The notes under the pieces were generated by a model, which saw nothing but the letters and a program-made list of their open reading frames with translations, did not search any database and had not been told where the DNA came from. Source: Akanthomyces muscarius (taxonomy: Eukaryota > Ascomycota > Sordariomycetes > Hypocreales > Cordycipitaceae). Taken from it: DNA of 64,000 nt. This document shows, piece by piece, positions 44,226 to 54,739 of this stretch (positions are counted from its first letter, which is position 1; each line of letters starts with the position of its first letter). Made by a program: the position numbers and the translations under genes. Location: NCBI RefSeq assembly GCF_028009165.1, contig NC_079243.1:3348001-3412000 (forward strand), read 5' to 3'.

Positions 44226-45134
44226 TGTGACGGTGGGAAAATATGGTGAAACGCGCTGGGCTTGATTGTGTGCGTCAGTAGGGTTTCTCCACGGGCGGAG
44301 GGTTATTTGCGTGCAGCTTACGGATCCGGTATGCGTATTTGAGCCGAGCCGTGAGAGAGCGAGCGAGAATGAATGGCTCGAAGGTGGGTTAGGTGCAAGG
44401 AGAAGTTATGCGGCGAGAGCGTTTGCGAAACCAGGCGCGCCTACGTACGTCGACGATGTCGTCAGCTAGTCTGGCCTGGGAAGTGGGGTCGGGGCAGCCT
44501 TAGCCTTATTAAACTGGGATCGGGCGACCTTGCTAGGCTCGGCGCCAAAGATTACCTCTTGTAAATGGCGCGGGACAGGCACGAACATGTTCACAAATTA
44601 AAATAGGAGATAAATTAAAATAATATAAAATAAAGCTTAATTCCAGTCAGCCCCCAACTTATAATCAACATAGAATGGCTCTTTGGTGGCACAAAAGTTC
44701 AGCGCCAGGTTCACCGCGAGACCATTCAGCGCGTATTCAAGTCGCCGTCGACACTGACGTCAAGCGGAGCTCCCGATCTTGCCTTTGCTTGGCCAACATT
44801 TCCGAGTTTGTGTACAGGGTAGGTAGTGCGACGGCAAAGACGATGCACGCATATGGCGAGTTTCTTAGTCCTTTTCTGGGTGGTTCAATGGGCTCGCTTC
44901 GTTGAAATTGGAATTTGCCTTTTTTAAACATATGTTTTGGATTTGGCCGCCGCTCTCAAAACACTCATTACAGTCTTCAGTATTCCATAAGGTAATGAAT
45001 ATACGAAAAGCGTCATGTAAGTGTGCTAACATGTAATCAAGAAGGTCAACTCTGTATACAGCTGGGTTGTAAATATGGACAAGAGAATCGAAGGATTGGG
45101 CCAAAAACTCGGCTTGCTGCTGGCTGTGAGTCGC
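44226..45134. other. Spacer between PMP3 and the lysozyme-fold gene
   Basis: A 0.9 kb spacer containing the PMP3 promoter. An AT-rich patch at about 44590-44660 is built of AAATTAAAATA-like units. No gene was seen. Confidence 0.55.
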
Positions 45135-45722
45135 CTAGAAACCGGCAGCGTTGCAGATTCGAGTGGCGAGAGGGATGCGCTGGCCGTACAGGTTGCCAGC
45201 CTCGGCGTGCTGGACGGCCTGGTCCAGCTGGGAGATCTCCATGTTCTGCCAGCCGGGGACGCGGAGCATGGCGTCGAGAAACTGGCCAGTGCTGCGAGCA
45301 GGGTCCATGTCGGCGGCAATGTCGGGGTAGTATGCCTTGCGCTGCTGGAACATGCCTGTTTGGGAGAAGGGGCATGTTAGCGGCCTTGAGCGTCGCAACT
45401 TCGAGGAGGGCAATGGGGAGGGGGCGACACGAGTCCTTGACTTACCGACAGAGTCCTGGTCACCACCCTCGCGGTTGTGCGGGTATTTGTAGGACTCGGG
45501 CACGCGCGGGTTGGCGTAGACCTCGAGCTCAGACTCCTGGAGAGCAGTGCTGATGACGGCGAGGCAGGCCTGGCGACCGAGCCTGTAGTTGCGGACCTGC
45601 CAGATGGCAGCGCCGGCGTTGCGGCTCTGCTCCTCGTTGATGCCGGGATAGGCACGGGGGACGCTGCGGGCCAGGGCAGTGGCGGAGAGGAGGCCGGCGA
45701 CGAGAGCGGTGGTCAGCTGCAT
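45135..45722 (-). CDS. Secreted lysozyme-superfamily protein resembling actinobacterial cell-wall enzymes
   Basis: Two exons, 45722-45446 and 45355-45135 (a 90-base intron with GTAAGT, GCTAACA branch and AACAG), give 165 residues. ATG 45722 starts a signal peptide, MQLTTALVAGLLSATALA. The mature domain has GRQACLAVISTALQESELEV, then GGDQDSVGMFQQRKAYYPD and FLDAMLRVPGWQNMEISQLD. The arrangement QES...D(S/T)(V/L)G(L/M)FQQR...VPGW is characteristic of small actinobacterial transglycosylase/lysozyme-like proteins; Glu in LQESEL would be the catalytic acid. Similar proteins occur in other ascomycetes. It may attack bacterial peptidoglycan outside the cell; this is inferred. An intron plus bacterial-type motif suggests an old horizontal acquisition. 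A TATATAA box lies about 120 bases upstream. Confidence 0.87.
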   Translation of the reverse strand: MQLTTALVAGLLSATALARSVPRAYPGINEEQSRNAGAAIWQVRNYRLGRQACLAVISTALQESELEVYANPRVPESYKYPHNREGGDQDSVGKSRTRVAPSPLPSSKLRRSRPLTCPFSQTGMFQQRKAYYPDIAADMDPARSTGQFLDAMLRVPGWQNMEISQLDQAVQHAEAGNLYGQRIPLATRICNAAGF

Positions 45723-48700
45723 GGTGACAAACGGTAGATGTCGTACGAGCAAGAGAGAAGAGGTTTAGTAGCTGAGTCGAGATACTGCTATACTGCTGAT
45801 GAACTTATATTTCGAAAATAAAGGGATAAGCTTCTGGCTTATATACCTGGCGCTATTGCGACTGAATACTCCGGGAGCTCGGTCTCAAAAGGCCACTCTG
45901 AGCATGATGCTTGATTATGGCCATGTCGGTAACCTCGCATCGTGGTCAGCAGCACGGATCTGAGCGTTACTGCGCTGGAAAGTGTTGCATGAAGGAAGGC
46001 TAACCAGTGATCCGTGTGTGAAGGTAGCTTTGCGCCAAGTAGAAGGAGAAAAGTGGACGTGAAAGGCTGCGCAGCCTGGATGACCCAGTTCGCGATCCTT
46101 CATCGCGACAGCCTCGCGTGATGGCAAAACAATTTAATTGCGCAAGCAACCCCACCCTAGCTCATGTATAGTCGGTCCGATGGCATCCATTGATTGAATC
46201 CTACTTCAGTCGTCATTCCATATTTGCACGAGTTATCTCGAAGATTTCATGTTGTTAGTACTCTGGTTGAACTGCTGGTAGAGTAGGATTTTGCCGTGCT
46301 GCGGTCTACTGGGGATGAATAATTGAGGGACTGAGCATGGCCTAAAAGCTTAGTTTCGCCATTAGGTCTCAAACTCTGTACTTTCGAATGAATGATTTTG
46401 TCGATGCAATCTTCACTGGTAGTAGTGTGTCACCGATGCCGTCTTACCAAGACTGTTTCATGTTCCTGCAGGAATCGGCGGCTATCCACTCCAAATGTGG
46501 CCGGGCTCCTACCAAACACAGCCATCCACCTCGATAAGAAGACCTATTTGAGAAAATTTGATTACCGAGAAGGGTGTAGTAGTAACATGACAACGGCAAG
46601 TGGTGTTTTCGTTCCCTCGTGGCTCGCGATTGGGCGTATCTGTGAGAACAATGCACCACTCCGCGTCAGCGTCGCGGAGTCAAGTCGAGGAGGGGTTGAC
46701 AACCTATACCAAGAGCATCATGAGCAGCGCCGCAACGTTACAACATGAGAAAATCGACCCGGTCAGCTCAGCGCTGTGCCTGCTGCAGGTTCACGGACCT
46801 TTTGGGCAGCAGCGGAAACAGACCGTCAAAGGATTCTCTTGAGGCTGCACGCTCAGTGGAAGGAACAATCAAAACCAACTCTGAACGAAAGACAGCGGAT
46901 TAGATATGGCGTAGAATGAGTTGATTATCCTGCCATTCCTTTGCTCCTTCGCCTTCATATGCCTGCACTCTCTCAGCGACAAGACGCAAAGCAACATAGA
47001 AGCCACTTCTAGAGCGCGAGCTCTCATCACAGTGTACGACAATGTTAAAATTGTCTCAGTAGTCCAATTCTGGTCATTGGCCGTGTCAACGTTTCATTGA
47101 ACTCTGTAACATTATCTGAGCGCTGACAAGGACGAAGCGATTGACGATGCGGCACGTTGGGAGGGTCGTTATAGATAGCTTCCTCGCCACATTGTGAGGC
47201 CAAGTGGTACCCAACCGATGGTCGATTTATCCGGGCACGATACGATCCAATATGGGAATGCAGTACATTGTAGCTGTTTACGCCTTGCGTCTTTTCCCCG
47301 AGAATTGGGCGATTTGGCCCATCCTAGATTGCAAATCACACATCATTCTACTCATGGCAGCTTTACAATTCGACTGATTGACAGTACAGGCATGCTGACG
47401 ACTGGCACTCGCCACAAATAACGAAGAAGGATTTGCCACGCGGCAAGGCATCTGTATGATCACCCTGGAGTTTCTGTAGTCAGCGCAAGCATCGCTACCC
47501 AGCTCGACATTTGCCGTGCCATCCATAAGCCTTCGCCGCGACGCGGGACCGAAAACTTGAACGAGCTTCTTGTTTCTATCGGAAGACAGGTCGGCCAGGG
47601 GTGTGTGGTGATCATCGGATTCGGCAATGTATTTCCGCAACTTGTGTGTGTTGCGGCTGTCTCTGCCACAATCGGGGACAACAGGCATCATCATTGGCGG
47701 GGGCTCTGCGAAGCTACCGTGCCAGCAGGGTCAACGATCCAATTAGCATTGGGTAGATGCACGTTTGCACCACTGCTGGCAAAGATGGCTACACGGGCCG
47801 CGGCGTCGGCGAGGAGCATACTGCGTAGTGAAACTTTTCTCTAGCACGGCACTATTCCTACCTATCCAGCCGAGAAAGTGTTGACATTGGGTGCTCTACT
47901 CGGTAATAAGTACAACGCCTAGACGATTTGAATCTGTGTCGCTGCCTTATTACTGGTCCTTTACCTTTCCGGGCGGGTCGGTTTTCTTACTGGCCCATGT
48001 CGCGTCCAAAATTGGGGTGATTCGGCTGTGCCCCCTCCTGCATCCTGCTGGTGACGGTGAAACGGCTCGATGTGATGGTTTGGGAACCTATTGGTTGAAC
48101 AGCTAAATTCCTACCTATGCTGGGACTGATTGGTTGAGTGCCAGCGCGACTACGGGGACGGAGACGGGGAGGCATCTCGAGAGGACGGTTTGGACGGATG
48201 GGCGAATTTCTTACGTGGCGGCAGGGATTGACCCCCCCCTTGTCTACGGTGATGCTGATGGCTTGTGTCGTGACAGGTGAAAGCCGAGGCCAGGCTGGGA
48301 GTTGTTGTGCACAGTGATATGGGTATCTGCGCTATTGCGGCTGGCTAACTCGTCGCTAGGTGCCCGGCTCCGGCTATCGAGGGCGGCTTGATTTTCAGCA
48401 AGTAGTGGTCGCTGCATGTATTGGGATGAGCGCGTCTCCTGTTGGCACTTTGGCAGTGCGGGCTGACGATGCGTAGCAGTTGAGAGTACGGAGTACCAGC
48501 AGACGCGATATCAGGAGCTAAATAATGGCTACGCGGCGTGGGCGGAAGACGGTTTCACGGTATTACTAGTGCCGCTTTGGGCAGCGTGTAAATGGGCGCA
48601 GCGTGTGGTCTAATCCGCGACTCGCCAATCCGTTCGCTCTACTGGAATACTGGTAACTACACCGCGTCCGTAGGTAGGTAGGTAGTGAACGGGCCGGATG

Positions 48701-51099
48701 GGCGACGGTGCTGCAGCTCCGCAGACGTGCCTCGTCACAAGGCAGGTGCTGGCTGGGAAGAATACGTAGTAAAGCGTGGAGAAGCTGATGCGAAGCAGCC
48801 GATTGATTTTCTTTCTCATCCACGTTTGCGCTCTGCTCCTGGTGCAGGTCGCGTCCGTCCGAGGCAAGTAACTGCAGGTGCACAGAGGCAGATAGAGGTA
48901 CCAGTACACCCACTGTACAGAGTGGCGTGTCTGTTTGACCTTGGGATCCAGATGGCATGACGTGTGGTGTGCTTGGCACCTGTAATCCAAAGGGCAATGT
49001 AGGTAAATTACTGGTACCTTATGTATGCAGCCCATTACAATGGGGGCCTCAACAAGTCGCAGGCCGGCCAGCCGGCGCAGCAAACAGCAAGTAACTGGCG
49101 AGGTACTTTGTGTGGGAGATGCGGTGCCTCCAAATGGCCGAGTGGCCGTCAGCGCGAGATTGAACAGTGCCCTTGCCAATGATGTGTTGACCACCTACCT
49201 ACCTAGTACCACATGTGTGTAGCGCAAGGTAATTGTGCTTGCGCAGTCTGCATCATGTCAAACTTGCCCATCTGGACAGCGCAAAAAGCGTCACAACCAT
49301 TACTCGCGGCAAACGATAAAACCTCATTTCCAAATTTTCACACTGGTCCGCAACACTACCCGAGCCCAGAAAAAAAAAAAGGAACTCCCAGGCACGGATG
49401 CGCTAACCGCCAGCCGGCAGGGGAGCAAGGAGCATGGCCCACCGTGCGTGCCTGGCCGGCCAGCCCCATCAGCTCCCGCAAGGGACCGCAAAGGCCAAAA
49501 CCGCCCCGGGCCACCTCCAGCTCCAGGTCCAGCTCCCAGAGCAAGCCCACACCTGTCCCATCGGCGTCCCCTGTAAATCCCCTAAAAACCTGCTCGGTGC
49601 TTTTGCTGCTGGCTTTGCGGCGGAAATAGCGTTCAAGGCGCTTCTCTGGCGCTGGCAATGGAATATTGAGTTGCTGGTCGCCAAACGCCATTCCTTTCTG
49701 TAATTTACAATGGCTTCAGGTAGCATGTAGCATGGAGTGTATAGCTAGGTACCTAGGTAGGTACTTTGGGAAGGCAGGTGCCGGCTATCGAGAGGAGCAC
49801 AGCGCGTTCTTTGCAACAAGCCAACTTTCCGCTGGTTTGGTCTCGTCAGCGCAACGCATCATGTAAACATTTGGCTACTCTGTACGTAGGTAGCCACACA
49901 TCTTTGCTTGGGAATCTCCTTTCCGAAAAGAGATACAGCGGCAGCATGTCTAGCTTCCAAGCAAGCAGCCGTATTACTGCTCAAACTGCACATGCCTGGC
50001 ACGTCCACTATATAATACTGGAACCCCGAGGCACCAGAGCCTTGATTGTCTTGGCCTCTTCTTGCGTACTTTTTGTTCACCAGCAACTCGGCCTAGGTCG
50101 CTAAATACTTTTTACCTGCAAGCTGCCTGCTTGGTGGTACCTTTGTGTCGGGCCTCGCTATTTACCTACGTACCCAAAGTAGGCAGGTAGGTTGGTGAAA
50201 GCGTCAATGACGGCTGTCTGGCTGCGCTGGAATTGCATCCGTCTAGACAAACAATTTACGGTACAGTGCACAGACAAACCACAATATAATTTACTATAAC
50301 TATACCTTTTATAATTAGTAAGGCATGTCGGCAAGATGCAGGCAGCAGTTGTGACCACGCATAGGTACCTTCGTACCTACCTAGGTAGTGCAGTTCTCCC
50401 TGGCGGCACGTTATACTGGGTAACAACCTGTGAGGCTACCCTGAAATACCTACTGGGTACCTGTAAACCAGTACCCCCAACCTAACCTAGTTAGAGCACC
50501 ACCGCACCGCCATACCCTCCCCGATCGGCCCTCCAAAATTTCAAAGCCGCCCGTCATTTTCCAACGCCAGCCAGCCTTTCCGCTGCCTCACAAACTCCCG
50601 TTTTCTCCTGCATCCTCATCCTCTCTTTCAACTAGAGCTTCTTGTCCCTTTGGCCCCATTGTCTATTTCGGCAGTGTGGGATTGTCTGCGCATTCTGCCC
50701 GGGCCTCGTCTACTTCTCCTCCGTTGCCCTTTCATTCTGTGCTCACTTTTTTTCCTCGTCTTCTCTACTGCCCCTGGGCATCTCGCCGCCCCCACTGCCT
50801 GGCTTGCGTCGTTTGAGGAAAGCTTTCTTCACGCTTGCTTCTCGAATCTGCATCCTTCAACAACCCATTCCTCCCGGCCATCTGTTGCGACCTGAGTCCG
50901 CCGCCTCGTCGCTTCTCCCCTCTACCTCCGTCCCCCCAGTCCCCTCTCGCATCTCGATTTATACATCGGCCGACGCTGAGCTTTTTTCATTCGACTGCGC
51001 CTGATTCTCTCCGCCGCGACGGCCTCGCTCTCCTGCCTCGCCTAATCTCCACCTTTTGCTCACGAGTCCTCCCGACGCTCCCCCGGAGAACAGAAAAAA
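45723..51099. other. Largest gene-poor stretch (5.4 kb)
   Basis: No well-supported gene. The stretch has repeated GTAGG/CCTAGG/GGTACC palindromes, densest at 48670-48685, 49745-49775, 50165-50190 and 50360-50390. A possible broken coding sequence lies on the minus strand at 47278-47822 (see findings). The final 550 bases are a pyrimidine-rich leader and promoter for NRP1. Confidence 0.5.
45838..45845 (-). promoter_or_regulatory. TATA box of the lysozyme-fold gene
   Basis: TATATAAG reads on the minus strand about 116-123 bases before the ATG at 45722, a normal distance for a fungal promoter with a short leader. Confidence 0.5.
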
Positions 51100-53236
51100 A
51101 TGTCTTCGCAACAGAGCTCCCAGTTCAGTGTCGAGCGCTACGTCGTCATTCATGTTGCTACCACTTGCGATGAGCACGGAGTCTATGTTACCAAGGACTC
51201 AGCCGAGGTCATTGAGCTTGGTTGGATCCTGCTAGATGCCAACACTCTCGAGGAGGTTCGTGCCAACCAACCACTTACTCATCACAGTCCACACCCGGGC
51301 CCAGTCCTAACATTGCCAATTCTAGATCACACACGAAAGTGTTCTCGTCAAGCCTGTCAACACTCCTATTACGCCTCTGTGCAGTACGTATACAGTCGTC
51401 TTGAGCCCCTGTTCCGACTTTCACCCCGTTGCTCGACTCGGCGACCTCGGACCGTGGCCACCTGAGACCCCTGTTAACATATCCCTTCGCAGCCAGCCTG
51501 ACTACCCTTACTTGGGAGCACGTTCGAAACGCGGGAACCTTTAGAGATGCCATCTCTCGATTCGATGCTTTTGCTACCGAGTATCTGACCTCCAAGAACC
51601 TCGACTTTGCCTTCGTCACTCTCGATGCCTGGGATCTCCGAGTTCAGCTTCCCCGTGAGGCTCGTGACAAGGCTGTCGTCCTTCCCCCCTATCTGCAGCA
51701 CTCCCGAACCTTCGACCTTCGCACCGAGTATCAGCGCTGGCAGCAGCACCACCCCGAGTCTCTGCCTTTCGGCCCCTCAATGCTGTCCAACATCTGTGCG
51801 GCTCTCGAAGTTGAGCCCGTGCAGTCCAGCGCGCCCATCAAGCACAACCTCCCTTTTCATCTGCAGGCTTTGGCTCCCGCTTCGCCTCGCCGTGCCATGG
51901 AGGAAGCCATTACCCTTGCCCGAGTGCTCCGCGGCCTGATTCGCAAGTCTCAGCCCCCTCAGGAGCACCCCGATGTCCTGACACGCCCGATGGATGCCCG
52001 AGCCGACGTCCGTGCTTTCCTTTCTGAGAGAAGCAAAGTTCTTCACATGTCCGGTCTGCCTCATGATACCACCCAGTCTGAGCTCGAGAGCTGGTTCACC
52101 CAGTTCGGTGGGCGTCCCATTGCATTCTGGACGCTGCGAACCCCTGAGCAGCACAAGCCCACGGGCACCGGCTTTGCCGTCTTTTCGTCCCACGAAGAGG
52201 TGAGTTACTTCATTGCTATCGCTGTCACCGTTTATGCTGGGTTCAGCTGTTAACAACTCGCAAGGCTGCGGAAAGTCTTTGCATGAACGGCAGAGCTCTC
52301 AACGAAAAGGCCATTGAGGTCTCCCCGTCCTCCAGCAGAGTTCTTGATCGTGCTCAAGATATTCTCACACCATTCCCTCCCAGCAAGAACCGTCCTCGTC
52401 CTGGTGACTGGACATGCCCCTCCTGCGGCTTTTCCAACTTCCAGCGCCGAACCGCCTGCTTCCGGTGCTCGTTCCCTGCTGCTGGCTCTGGCCCCGGCGG
52501 TGACAACTTTAGCTATGGTGGAGGTGCTGGCGGCGGCGCCGGTGGCAGCTACGGCCCTCCTCAGTTGATGCCTCCCCCACACCACGGGGGTCACGGCCAC
52601 ATGGGCCATGGTGGACGCATGGGTGGAGGTGGCGGCGGTGTTGTTCCTTTCCGTGCTGGTGACTGGAAGTGCGGCAACGAGGTTTGCGGCTACCACAACT
52701 TTGCCAAGAATGTCTGCTGCCTTCGTTGTGGAGCTAGCCGCGCCAGTGCTGCTGTCGTGGCCGACTCAGGATATCCGTCCCCCATGGACAACCAGTCTCA
52801 GTACAACATGGGGCAAGGCTCCATGGGAGGCACTCCCGGCCCCGGCCCTTTCAACTCGGGCAACACTTTCAATGCTGGGGCTGGATACAACCAGCACTTT
52901 GCCGGCCCCCCCAGCCATTTTCTTCCCTCCGGCTTGGCTGGCGGTGCTGGCGGATACCCCGGCTCCATGAACAATCAAGCCTTTGGCCCTGCTCCAGGCT
53001 CTCATGGGGCTGGTCCTTTCGACAGCCGCGCTGCCGAGGCTGCTTTCCAGTCCGCGACGAACGGTCCCGCTTCTGGAGCTGGTCCTGCCCACAACAACTT
53101 TTACAACAGCGGCCCTCCAGTCAGCGAAAACGATCCGTTTGCGTTCCTCTCCAGCGGCATTGGTGGTCTCTCCGTAAGTGGAGGTGATGGCCGTCAGAAC
53201 GGCGGCCCGGCCCCTCCTAGCAAGTCGCCTGCTTAA
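51100..53236 (+). CDS. NRP1: NRP1-like RNA-binding protein (degenerate exonuclease domain, RRM, two RanBP2 zinc fingers)
   Basis: Four exons, 51100-51255, 51326-51383, 51493-52199 and 52265-53236, give 630 residues. The N-terminal 200 residues have the layout of an ERI1-like DEDDh exonuclease (AEVIELGWILLD, then PITPLCTSLTTLTWEHV, FVTLDAWDL). The first motif reads VIHVATTCDEHG, without the D-x-E needed for metal binding, so it is probably inactive. An RRM follows at about 250-325 (SKVLHMSGLPHDTTQSELES). Two RanBP2-type zinc fingers lie at about 350 (GDWTCPSCGFSNFQRRTACF) and 440 (GDWKCGNEVCGYHNF), then a long Gly/Asn/Pro-rich tail. Yeast Nrp1 is an Asn-rich stress-granule protein; a role in mRNP control is inferred. 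The leader is about 450 bases of CT-rich sequence. Confidence 0.92.
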
Positions 53237-54739
53237 ACAGTGGACGATAATAGTTGAGCCGTGGAGCCTAGTGATGATGGACCAATTTTCGACTTATCGC
53301 CCGTGGGTGTCGAATTGGACAAGAACAAAGTGGCAGACACTTTTGTACATTTTATTCACATGTCATGCCACCGTTGGAATGATGGACATTACAGCACTTG
53401 AGCCTCGGCCAGGCAGTTTACCTTGCGGACTTTGCTTCTTGATTTGAGGGAAAGGGGTCAGGTGTGTAACGGATTTCTTGTTATTTTTCTCTTTTTATTT
53501 TTGGGAGGGTTTCGGACGGAGTGTCGGACACTATTTCAGGCGGGATGTGGTTTAAAATTTGTGTTTTTTATTTTAATATTGCGAGACGCTGGAAGACAAA
53601 AGTGACTATACCACGGCTGTTCGGGGTTGACGAAGTCTGGAAAAGAGAATCTACGGACTTTTGGTTTTGCTAGGAGACGAAAAATTAGGGAATCTACTTG
53701 GCCGCCGACTTTTTTCCGCACAAGAAAGAGAAGAAGAAAGAGGGGTGGATTCACGTCATTTCGCAAACAACACATACATATATTGGACCTGGACTTTGGA
53801 CTGGACTGCAACTTTTTTTGTCGGGTCGGGATTTGGCATTTTGCTGGAAAGAAGAAAGACGCAAGGGGGTGAGCGTGGCAGTGTGTGTGTGTGTGTGTGT
53901 GCTTGAAAAGCGCAACAACGGCAACACTGGATGACAGAGAGGACGAAAAATTGTTCCTGGATGCATAGCGAAAGGGTGCGTTAACGGTGTATCTTGGTCT
54001 TGCGTGGACTTGGATCATCATTTTTTTGATCCAGTTTCTCTTGCAAGGTGTTTGGTTCTTCATTTATTTATTAAACCCGGTCAAGGCAAGGACACTGTCC
54101 AATTTCTTTTCTTTCTTTCTTCACTTGTCGTTTTCATTTTCTTACTCCATTCATCTCTTATGTACGAATGTCAGTCTTCCTTATTTATATCTTGTCCATC
54201 TTCCCCCTTGCTTATATACTGTTGGGGCTTGAATGCGTGCGTGCACGCGCGCGTGTATGTGGGATTGAGCTTCACAGCTTCTACTGCTGTGCCTGATGTC
54301 TCGTACACAGACTATTGAAGCGCAGATCAAGTTGGTTGTCCTGGGGAAACAAAAAGGCGAGAACCCCCTTTTTCTGTCGGCATCGGGGCTTCTTCCTGCG
54401 TTATTCACATTTGGTGCAGTAACCCTTGAACCTTTTCCTCATCTCGCTCTTTCGTCACTTGTTTAGTAGAAGCACAATCTCGCCCTGCAGTTACCATTCG
54501 CATTATTGCATGGTATATGCTTCTTTTGTATACTTGGACAGCTTATGGCCTCTGGTTTCTGTCTTCTCCTTCCCCTTGGCTACATTCGAGGGGCGTCTTG
54601 ACGCTGGCTTCCCACCCGTCTGAATGCCTCTGCTGAAATAAATAAATAAATCCATGGTGCATCATCATCAAGCCGGCTCGCGTCTGCTCGTTTCCAAGAC
54701 AGTATTTGGCGAGCACGAAGCAAAGCAGCTGGCACCAGC
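53237..54739. other. Convergent spacer after NRP1 (1.5 kb)
   Basis: The 3' regions of NRP1 and the F-box-like gene. It contains a (GT)10 tract at 53881-53900 and T-rich stretches near 53480-53580 and 54080-54140. Purine-rich coding-like frames around 53600-53930 are low complexity. No gene is supported. Confidence 0.6.

Noticed and set aside
48610..49194. 194-codon minus-strand frame in the 5 kb spacer
   Set aside because: Begins with a non-ATG codon, runs through repeated GTAGG and GGTACC motifs, and shows no domain or splice support.
49356..49691. 111-codon minus-strand frame starting at a real ATG (MAFGDQQLNIPLPAPEKR)
   Set aside because: The first third looks mildly protein-like, but the rest is low complexity and there is no homology or intron evidence. 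Kept only as a note.
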